A stretch of 5,264 nt of DNA from Treponema sp. (lineage in GTDB: Bacteria > Spirochaetota > Spirochaetia > Treponematales > Breznakiellaceae). Made by a program: the position numbers and the translations under genes. The stretch spans positions 1-5,264 of the forward strand of contig JAIRUO010000052.1 of NCBI GenBank assembly GCA_031254385.1, in the 5' to 3' direction. The notes beneath the pieces are model-generated. The model searched no databases. It was not told the origin of the DNA and saw nothing but the letters and a program-made list of their open reading frames with translations. Position 1 is the stretch's first letter, and every line of letters begins with the position of its first letter. Below are positions 1 to 5,264 of this stretch, in pieces.

Positions 1-1586
1 TTTTCTGCAGTCTTGTCCTTCTTCTCCCCTAGTTCCTCATCAGCACCAGAACGGTTCACCGCCTTCAGTTCCCAGCTTGTTTCTTCGGACTTGCTGTCTG
101 TTCCTTCTGGCTTTGCGGCCTTGCGGTAACTGTGAAGCGAAGGAATAACAATTTCGTCAATCTCGTCGCACATTATAAGCACTTCGATGTCTTTGGCCTT
201 GTACGCTTCCAGAAGGGGCGAGGAGCGCAGGGTTTTTTCATCACCGCCAGTGATGTAGTAGATGTACTTTTGATCGCTCTTCATGCGTGAAGCGTAATCG
301 GCAAAGCTGGCCCAGCCTTCTGCCGCAGTGCTTTTGAACCGTACCAGTTCCTGAATGGCCTCGCGGTTGGCAAAATCCTGATACAGCCCCTCTTTAAGCG
401 CCCTGTTGTATTGGCTAATAAAAGTTTCCCATTTTTCCTTGACTTCATCGGAACCGGAAAGGGCGTTATCCGCAAGAGCCTTGAATTCAGAAAGAAGTTT
501 TTTAACCGAAGCGTTTTTGATGTTGATTAGGATCTTGTTCTGCTGAAGAATCTCCCGGCTCACGTTCAAAGGCAGGTCTTCAGAATCAATTACCCCCCGG
601 TCAAAACGCAACCAGACAGGCATTAATTCCTTATCATCATCAGTAATAAAAATCCGTTTGACATAGAGCTTTACGCCTGGCTTGTAATCCGAATAGTACA
701 TATCAAAAGGAGCTTTTTTTGGAACGTAAAAGAGGGTGCTGTATTCCAGAGTCCCTTCTGCCCTGGTATGAACATAGAAAATGGGGTCTTCAGAATCAGG
801 AGAGTATGAAGCACCAAGGCCTTTGTAAAATTCTTTGTAGTCCTCGTCCTTGAGTTCCGATTTGGGCCTGCGCCATAAGGCGGTGCCAGAATTGATCCTC
901 TCGGTTTTGGGCTTGCTGCCTTTTTCCTTCCCATCATCATACTCTTTTTCTTCATAACTTAGATAAATGGGAAAGGCCACATGGTTGGAGTAACGCTTTA
1001 TAATGTCTTCGATGGACCAGCGGTTGGCGTATTCAAGCCCTTCTTCGCTAAGGTGAAGATTTACCGTAGTCCCCTGGATGGTTTTGAGCGTATCCGCGCT
1101 GACGGCTGCAAGGTCAAACCCGTCCTTGCCATCGCTGGACCATTTCCAGGTGGAATCCTCCGCGGCCTTGCGGCTGATTACTTCGATTCTATCCGCAACC
1201 ATAAAGGCCGAATAAAAACCAACCCCGAACTGGCCTATAAGGTTGGAGTCCTTTCTGGCATCCGCAGATAGTTTTTCCAGAAAGGCTTTGGTTCCGGAAC
1301 GGGCAATAGTACCCAGAGATTCTGCCAGCTCTTGCTCGTTCATGCCTATGCCGTTGTCAGATACGGTTAGGGTTTTTTCATCTTTATTGAAGGAGATGTC
1401 TATCCTGGGATCAAGGCTGATGCTCTTGTACGCCTCGTCCGCCACGGTCAGGTATTTTAGCTTGTCCAAAGCATCAGAAGCGTTGGAAACCAGTTCCCTA
1501 AGGAAAATCTCCCGGTTAGAATAGAGAGAATGTATAATGAGGTGCAGAAGCTGGCTCACCTCGGTTTGAAATTGATGCTGCGCCAT
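1..1586 (-). CDS. htpG: HtpG, bacterial Hsp90 chaperone (C-terminus beyond window)
   Basis: ATP-dependent cytosolic chaperone, a homodimer that remodels client proteins under stress. The frame stays open for 528 codons from ATG at 1586 to the left edge; HtpG is usually about 620-650 residues, so roughly the last 100 (dimerisation domain) are outside. Visible in order: N-terminal GHKL ATPase (about 1-210) with ELVSNASDAL at 31-40 (E31 the likely catalytic Glu, N35 the Mg site), SDNGIGM at 76-82 (D77 binds adenine), GTIARSGT at 92-99 and GQFGVGFYSAF at 118-128; a short charged linker (about 212-231); the middle domain with LPLNVSREILQ near 338-348, where R344 matches the arginine that contacts ATP phosphate. 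No frameshift is seen. The start is supported by AGGAG at 1593-1597, 6 nt upstream. It is transcribed divergently from the mscS-like gene. Family assignment is very secure; only the end of the gene is unseen. Confidence 0.97.
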   Translation of the reverse strand, partial: MAQHQFQTEVSQLLHLIIHSLYSNREIFLRELVSNASDALDKLKYLTVADEAYKSISLDPRIDISFNKDEKTLTVSDNGIGMNEQELAESLGTIARSGTKAFLEKLSADARKDSNLIGQFGVGFYSAFMVADRIEVISRKAAEDSTWKWSSDGKDGFDLAAVSADTLKTIQGTTVNLHLSEEGLEYANRWSIEDIIKRYSNHVAFPIYLSYEEKEYDDGKEKGSKPKTERINSGTALWRRPKSELKDEDYKEFYKGLGASYSPDSEDPIFYVHTRAEGTLEYSTLFYVPKKAPFDMYYSDYKPGVKLYVKRIFITDDDKELMPVWLRFDRGVIDSEDLPLNVSREILQQNKILINIKNASVKKLLSEFKALADNALSGSDEVKEKWETFISQYNRALKEGLYQDFANREAIQELVRFKSTAAEGWASFADYASRMKSDQKYIYYITGGDEKTLRSSPLLEAYKAKDIEVLIMCDEIDEIVIPSLHSYRKAAKPEGTDSKSEETSWELKAVNRSGADEELGEKKDKTAE

Positions 1587-1597
1587 TTTGGGCTCCT

Positions 1598-1606
1598 TGG
1601 TATAAT
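1598..1606 (+). promoter_or_regulatory. Extended -10 promoter for the mscS-like gene
   Basis: TGGTATAAT is a perfect extended -10 element (TGnTATAAT), with TATAAT at 1601-1606. No good -35 box is found 16-18 nt upstream, which is common for extended -10 promoters. Transcription would begin near 1613 and give a leader of about 50 nt before ATG 1663, including AGGAG at 1653-1657. The element lies inside the untranslated leader expected for htpG, between the htpG start codon and its own -10 box, so the two promoters are almost back to back. The match is exact, but the region is AT-rich and a chance hit is possible. Confidence 0.55.
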
Positions 1607-1614
1607 GTATATAT

Positions 1615-1643
1615 AAGATACTAAAAGAGCCATTGTGAAGCAA
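1615..1643 (-). promoter_or_regulatory. Probable sigma-70-type promoter of htpG
   Basis: On the minus strand, TTGCTT (1638-1643) lies 17 nt from TATCTT (1615-1620). These match the consensus -35 and -10 boxes at 3 of 6 and 4 of 6 positions, with ideal spacing. Transcription would begin near 1608, giving a leader of about 22 nt that still contains the AGGAG ribosome binding site at 1593-1597. No CIRCE operator (TTAGCACTC-N9-GAGTGCTAA) is present, so HrcA control of htpG is not supported here. The boxes are weak and the call rests on spacing and position; another AT-rich hexamer in 1601-1620 could serve instead. Confidence 0.4.
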
Positions 1644-1662
1644 GCGTTTTTTAGGAGATTTT

Positions 1663-2484
1663 ATGTATGAATTTATAGTGAAATACTGGAATGAATATTC
1701 TCATTTACTGCCGGGCATAGGGAAAAGCCTGCTTGCAGCGGTCTTGATTATTCTGGGAGGCAAATTCATCACCGAAACAAAAAGAAAAATGATAACCAAG
1801 GCTATCGCGAGCAACAAAGTTAAAATTGATGAACACCTGGGGACTATCCTGCGCGTGATTGTAAATTATGGGGTCATGCTTGTATGCGCCATTATGGTTC
1901 TAGGAAACTTCGGCATCAATACTGCGGGCCTTATTGCCGTATTGGGCACTGCCGGAGTAGCCATTGGCCTGGCCCTAAAAGACACCCTGGGGAATATAGC
2001 TTCGGGGGTCGTACTTCTGGTACTGCGACCCTTTGGCAAAGGCGATATGATTGAGTTCGGGTCCGTCACCGGCATAGTCAGGGAACCCGGCCTTTTTGTA
2101 ACGGTCATGGAAACCGGCGATGGGATATATATTTCCGTGCCGAATTCCAACCTTTGGGGGCCGCCCCTTAAGAACTATTCCAGAAACAAGAAAAGGCGCA
2201 TGGATATACAGGTAATGGTTTCATATAATGATTCCCTTGAAACCGCCATAACCTTGCTGGAAGAAATTGCCCGAAAAGAAGAACGTTTCCTTGACGCCCC
2301 GCCGCCTCAGGTGGTTGTTCAGACTGTTGGCGAATACGGCGTTACCCTGATACTAAGGGCTTGGGCTTCGACCGACCTGTTCTTCAAAACCAATCAGGAC
2401 CTTATCCGCATTATCAAAGAAAAAATGGAAGGAGCCGGCCTGCGCGTTCCTGTTCCCCATCGGGAAATAACGCTGGTTAAGTAG
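1663..2484 (+). CDS. mscS: MscS-family small-conductance mechanosensitive channel
   Basis: Inner-membrane channel, heptameric in the family, that opens under membrane tension and releases solutes during osmotic downshock. The product has 273 residues, close to E. coli MscS (286), so it is the minimal three-helix type. Hydrophobic segments lie at about 17-35 (TM1), 62-82 (TM2) and 89-122 (TM3). The pore helix reads AVLGTAGVAIGLALKDTLGN (92-111), followed by the signature LRPFGKGDMIE (121-131), the beta domain with SVPNSNLW (158-165) and an alpha-beta C-terminal domain ending VPVPHREITLVK. Against E. coli MscS, the pore-seal leucines L105 and L109 correspond to V99 and L103, and Q112-G113 to K106-D107. 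The start is supported by AGGAG at 1653-1657, 5 nt before ATG. It is a single gene, divergent from htpG and convergent with the GH3 gene. Family is certain; one-to-one orthology to MscS rather than another short family member is inferred. Confidence 0.95.
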   Translation: MYEFIVKYWNEYSHLLPGIGKSLLAAVLIILGGKFITETKRKMITKAIASNKVKIDEHLGTILRVIVNYGVMLVCAIMVLGNFGINTAGLIAVLGTAGVAIGLALKDTLGNIASGVVLLVLRPFGKGDMIEFGSVTGIVREPGLFVTVMETGDGIYISVPNSNLWGPPLKNYSRNKKRRMDIQVMVSYNDSLETAITLLEEIARKEERFLDAPPPQVVVQTVGEYGVTLILRAWASTDLFFKTNQDLIRIIKEKMEGAGLRVPVPHREITLVK

Positions 2485-2492
2485 CATATACT

Positions 2493-2613
2493 GAGAAAGA
2501 GAAACCACGGATTACACGGATTATTACGGATTGCACGGATAAGAGAAAGAAAAACAGGTATTCATCCGTGTTTATCCGTGAAAATCAGTGTAATCCGTGG
2601 TTAAATTCTTATT
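2493..2613. terminator. Probable bidirectional terminator between mscS and GH3
   Basis: The palindrome at 2503-2602 starts 18 nt after the mscS stop (2482-2484) and ends 6 nt from the GH3 stop (2609-2611), the expected place for a shared terminator. Flanking tracts are pyrimidine-rich in each direction of transcription: TTAAATTCTTATTT on the plus strand (2601-2614) and TTTCTCTTTCTC on the minus strand (2493-2504). Neither is a strong run of U, and the stem is far longer than a typical intrinsic terminator, so the function is inferred from position and fold. Confidence 0.5.
2503..2602. repeat. 100-nt imperfect palindrome of eight ACGGAT/ATCCGT units
   Basis: The outer arms AACCACGGATTACAC (2503-2517) and GTGTAATCCGTGGTT (2588-2602) are perfect reverse complements over 15 bp. 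Inside them the left half carries ACGGAT at 2507, 2516, 2526 and 2535; the right half carries ATCCGT at 2564, 2574 and 2593, plus a degenerate ATCAGT at 2584. Unit spacing is 9, 10, 9 nt on the left and 10, 10, 9 on the right. The halves can fold into a long hairpin with a few mismatches and a bulge, closed by a purine-rich loop of about 23 nt (2541-2563). It fills the gap between two convergent genes. From memory, similar CACGGATTACACGGATT-type sequences recur in intergenic regions of many unrelated bacteria; that is recall, not a search. Confidence 0.9.
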
Positions 2614-5053
2614 TGCTGCCAGGCAGTAGCGGTGGGTCTTTTTTTGTTAGCTGTTTAATTGCACTAAAAAGACGGCCATTGGCTATATCAACAATGGCGC
2701 GGGCAAAATTCATTTGGAATATGCCGCCTCCGCCTTGAGTCAATGATCTGGCGCTGTTATGCGGCACAAAGGCCATATAAAAGCGGTGCTGTTTAATGGC
2801 TGCTTCATTGTCTTTGCTCGGCACTTTGGCATTCTGTTTTTGATTGAAAGAAACGGCCTTCATAAAAAGTTTTAAAAAGATGCGTCCCATTCGGCTGTTC
2901 TTATAATCGTTCAGAGGGGATTCAATGGTATAGGGACGCAGTTGCGGTTCAGCAGGTATGGGATAGCCTATAGTTTCGGCAAACACTTTATCATTGATGC
3001 TGCAAGAGGCAATATTTTTATATGCTTCCAAAACCGCCTGCGAGTAGGGGAGGGCGGCCTCTTTTCTGCCTGTTATCATAATTTGGCCGACTGTGCGGAT
3101 ATCCCGGCTGGAAGCTCCCACGAAGATGTCGTAGTCGCCGTTTTCTACGACCCAGATGTGTTCCTTTGTGTTATAATAGGCAAGGTCATCTTCGCAGAAG
3201 GCAAGCGTTACGGCTTTGGTTTCTCCAGCCGCCAAATATACCTTGCCAAAAGCCTTTAATTCCTTCTGCGCCTTGAACACAGCGGAATTGCTGTTCTTGC
3301 CAACGTAAAGTTGCACCACATCTGCTCCATCAACGTTTCCGGCATTGGTTACGCTTATGGTTACGGCAATGTTCCTGTCCTTATGCGTCAGTTTCATGTC
3401 GCCATATAAAAAGCGGGTATAAGAAAGCCCATAACCAAAAGGATACAGGATTTTTTCAGGAGCTTCGTCAAAATAGCGGTAGCCTGCAAAAATGTTTTCG
3501 CGGTACTGTTCAATCTTCTTCTTGCTGTACGATTCCCCAAACGGAATATCAGCGCAGGAACGCATCCATGTTTCGCTCAAACGCCCAGCGGGGTTTGCTT
3601 CCCCATACAGCAAGCGCTGACACGCTTCGCCGCCGCCTTGTCCTGGCAGTCCCATATTCAGTATGGCTGCTGCCTTGGCAACAAAGGGCAGTTCCATAGG
3701 ACTGCCACCAAACAGCACGATGATTACTTCTTTTCCAGCGGCGCATAGTTTGTCAATAAGGGACAACTGATTTTGAGGCATGGCAAGGTTTTCACGGTCA
3801 AAGCCTTCGCTCTCTAGCATTTCCGTGAGGCCGCCAAAAAACAAGACCGTATCATAGTCGGTGGCTTTTTGCAGGGCATGAGATTCCATCTTCGCGTCAG
3901 GCTCATTCACAGCTTCATTGTAGCCTTGCGCGTACTCATAAGCCGCACCAGCCTTATCAAAAGCGGCCTTAGGTGAAGTAAGACGCACCGGGTTCATGCC
4001 GCTGGAACCAGCCCCCTGATAACGCATCTTTTCAAACAGGTGGCCTATCACCAGAACTTTTTTTGATTTTGCGAGGGGCAGAAGCCCCTTGTTTTCCAGC
4101 AGAACCGCGCAGTCAACGGCTATGTCGATTGCTAGTTGCGCGTGTGTGTCGAGCAGCGCATCAGTATCCACGGTTTTTTCGATGGCGTTATTTTTCGTGT
4201 CTGCCACCAATTTCAAAACCCTGGACACGGCGGTGTCCAGAATATCAATAGGCAGTTTGCCGCTTTCCGCCGCTTCGATAATGCTCTTGCGGTTTTCCCA
4301 AATACCGCCGGGCATATCAAGGTCAAGGCCGGCAATAACGCCAGCGACCCGGTCACGGGTTGCGCCCCAATCGGTCATCACTAAACCGTCAAAGCCCCAT
4401 TCGTCCCTTAACACTTGCGTTAGCAGCCATTTGTTTTCCGAGCAATAAAAGCCGTTAATCAAGTTATACGCACACATCATAGTCCGAGGTCGGCTTTCTT
4501 TAACGCAGATTTCAAAAGATTTTAAGTACAGTTCCCTTGCCGTGCGCTCGTCAACTACGGAATCGCTCATATTGCGATAGTTCTCGCAGTTGTTCAGGGC
4601 AAAGTGCTTGGGACATGCCGCTATACCGGTTTTTTGCACCCCGCGAGTAAAGGCTGCCGCCAGTTTTCCCGATAGCAGCGGGTCCTCAGAATAATACTCA
4701 AAGTTTCGCCCACAGCGTGGATCGCGCTTCAAATTCAATGCAGGGCCTAGAACGACCTGCACATCCAATGCCACGGCTTCCTTGCCAATGGCGTAACCCA
4801 TTTTCTCCGCGTTATCCGTATTCCAGCCATTTGCAATGGACGAAGGAGTAGGAAAGGCCGTAGACTGATGCGCTACACCCAGGCCAACCGCACCTTCGCC
4901 CTTTTCATCTATCCTTTTTCTAACGCCTACGGGTCCGTCTGTCAGGTAAATAGCCGGAATGTTGAGGCGAGGAACGCTGTTTGTCCACCAGGAGTTATAG
5001 CCTTCAAGGAGCGCGGCTTTTTCTGCAATGGTAAGCTCTTTTAATAAAATCAC
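2609..5053 (-). CDS. Glycoside hydrolase family 3, beta-glucosidase-like, cytoplasmic
   Basis: Retaining exo-acting glycosidase, probably a beta-glucosidase or beta-xylosidase on short imported oligosaccharides or aryl glycosides. Of 814 residues, the TIM barrel spans about 5-285 with LTDGPVG (37-43), RDPRCGRNFEYYSEDP (110-125), CPKHF (147-151) and VMTDWGA (225-231), where D228 is the expected nucleophile. The alpha/beta sandwich spans about 310-500 with SEGFDR (415-420); E416 is the likely acid/base by analogy with other GH3 enzymes. PFGYGLSYT (538-546) leads to the fibronectin-III-like domain (about 550-660, with DVVQLYVG at 578-585). A tail of about 150 residues (665-814) follows. There is no signal peptide, lipobox or evident PA14 insertion, so it acts in the cytoplasm. 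The start is GTG at 5053; an in-frame TGA lies just upstream and no other start suits the conserved N-terminus. Catalytic residues look intact. Exact substrate cannot be read from the sequence. Confidence 0.95.
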   Translation of the reverse strand: MILLKELTIAEKAALLEGYNSWWTNSVPRLNIPAIYLTDGPVGVRKRIDEKGEGAVGLGVAHQSTAFPTPSSIANGWNTDNAEKMGYAIGKEAVALDVQVVLGPALNLKRDPRCGRNFEYYSEDPLLSGKLAAAFTRGVQKTGIAACPKHFALNNCENYRNMSDSVVDERTARELYLKSFEICVKESRPRTMMCAYNLINGFYCSENKWLLTQVLRDEWGFDGLVMTDWGATRDRVAGVIAGLDLDMPGGIWENRKSIIEAAESGKLPIDILDTAVSRVLKLVADTKNNAIEKTVDTDALLDTHAQLAIDIAVDCAVLLENKGLLPLAKSKKVLVIGHLFEKMRYQGAGSSGMNPVRLTSPKAAFDKAGAAYEYAQGYNEAVNEPDAKMESHALQKATDYDTVLFFGGLTEMLESEGFDRENLAMPQNQLSLIDKLCAAGKEVIIVLFGGSPMELPFVAKAAAILNMGLPGQGGGEACQRLLYGEANPAGRLSETWMRSCADIPFGESYSKKKIEQYRENIFAGYRYFDEAPEKILYPFGYGLSYTRFLYGDMKLTHKDRNIAVTISVTNAGNVDGADVVQLYVGKNSNSAVFKAQKELKAFGKVYLAAGETKAVTLAFCEDDLAYYNTKEHIWVVENGDYDIFVGASSRDIRTVGQIMITGRKEAALPYSQAVLEAYKNIASCSINDKVFAETIGYPIPAEPQLRPYTIESPLNDYKNSRMGRIFLKLFMKAVSFNQKQNAKVPSKDNEAAIKQHRFYMAFVPHNSARSLTQGGGGIFQMNFARAIVDIANGRLFSAIKQLTKKDPPLLPGSK

Positions 5054-5055
5054 GC

Positions 5056-5264
5056 TTACTCCGGAATTTCAAACACCCCTTCAAGAATGTGACGGGGCTG
5101 GTAAGGAAATTTTGGAATGTCTTTTAAATGAGTAACTCCCGACAAAACCAGTACCGTCTCAATTTCCGATTCCACGCCGGCCACAATATCAGTATCCATT
5201 CTGTCGCCTATAATCACGGTTTCTTCCCTATTGGAACCAAGGCGACGTAGGCCGTGACGCATCA
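5056..5264 (-). CDS. NagD-like HAD-IIA phosphatase, C-terminal part
   Basis: Only the last 68 full codons are in the window; family members have about 260-280 residues, so this is about the last quarter. HAD-IIA enzymes are cytoplasmic Mg-dependent phosphatases acting on small phosphates such as nucleotides, p-nitrophenyl phosphate or glycerol phosphate. The visible part holds the last HAD motif, VIIGDRMDTDI, with acidic residues D20, D23 and D25 counted from the first visible Met, then TVLVLSGVT and PRHILEGVFEI, the usual end of this subfamily. That Met at 5260-5262 is almost surely internal: homologues read MMRHALRRLG here, and the split codon beyond it ends in TG, as a second Met would. 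It precedes the GH3 gene by 2 nt in one operon. The DxD nucleophile motif is outside, so activity cannot be judged, and NagD itself is not assigned. Confidence 0.9.
   Translation of the reverse strand, partial: MRHGLRRLGSNREETVIIGDRMDTDIVAGVESEIETVLVLSGVTHLKDIPKFPYQPRHILEGVFEIPE
5059..5062 (-). promoter_or_regulatory. Ribosome binding site that sets the GH3 GTG start
   Basis: GGAG on the minus strand lies 5 nt before the GTG at 5051-5053 and within the last codons of the phosphatase gene. The upstream stop TAA (5056-5058) is separated from the GTG by 2 nt, so a terminating ribosome could re-initiate directly. An in-frame TGA about 18 nt upstream of the GTG rules out a longer GH3 product. Confidence 0.75.

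Noticed and set aside
281..955. Minus-strand open frames 281-475 and 671-955
   Set aside because: They are in another frame of the htpG coding strand; the htpG frame itself is intact and conserved throughout.
981..1524. Two open frames on the plus strand (981-1271 and 1243-1524) opposite htpG
   Set aside because: They lie antisense to the strongly conserved ATPase domain of HtpG, overlap each other and show no recognisable protein features.
1587..1662. CIRCE heat-shock operator upstream of htpG
   Set aside because: No TTAGCACTC/GAGTGCTAA pair is present on either strand of this gap.
1866..2150. Minus-strand open frame opposite mscS
   Set aside because: Antisense to the conserved pore helix and beta domain; the translation is Pro/Thr/Ser-rich low-information sequence typical of a shadow.
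2503..2602. CRISPR array or tandem satellite
   Set aside because: The units are only 6-7 bp at 9-10 nt intervals and change orientation at the centre; there are no spacer-sized unique sequences and no cas genes nearby.
2942..4448. Plus-strand frames 2942-3259, 4063-4251, 4089-4448 and 4136-4384, and minus-strand frame 3549-3746
   Set aside because: All lie within the continuous, conserved GH3 gene, and several overlap one another.
1..5264. A previously undescribed multi-gene system
   Set aside because: All four genes belong to well-known families and have plausible intact motifs; nothing suggests defence, mobile or biosynthetic cassette genes.

Overview
The window looks like ordinary chromosome of a spirochaete, most likely a Treponema-like gut or anaerobic lineage of intermediate GC. 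The basis is the partial HtpG, whose N-terminus (FQTEVSQLL followed by SNASDALDKLKYLT) resembles treponemal HtpG as I remember it, together with a clostridial/gut-type cytoplasmic GH3 glycosidase. This taxonomic call comes from recall and reading of motifs; no database search was made.

Layout, left to right: (1) 1-1586, minus strand: the first 528 codons of htpG (bacterial Hsp90), whose 3' end lies beyond the left edge. (2) 1587-1662: a 76-nt divergent intergenic region with a probable promoter for each flanking gene, their -10 boxes only 8 nt apart. (3) 1663-2484, plus strand: a complete MscS-type mechanosensitive channel gene of 273 codons. (4) 2485-2608: a 124-nt convergent intergenic region almost filled by a 100-nt imperfect palindrome made of eight ACGGAT/ATCCGT units, which probably acts as a two-way terminator and may belong to a dispersed repeat family. 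(5) 2609-5053, minus strand: a complete 814-codon GH3 glycoside hydrolase with a GTG start. (6) 5056-5264, minus strand: the last 68 codons of a NagD-like HAD-IIA phosphatase, ending 2 nt before the GH3 start codon.

The phosphatase and GH3 genes form one leftward operon with likely translational coupling. It suggests intracellular hydrolysis of imported glycosides beside a small-molecule phosphatase, although the phosphatase substrate is unknown. htpG and mscS are stress-related genes (protein folding and osmotic downshock) that share a compact divergent control region. I found no RNA genes, CRISPR arrays, insertion sequences or genes of an unknown system. The part least explained by known genes is the eight-unit palindrome at 2503-2602.
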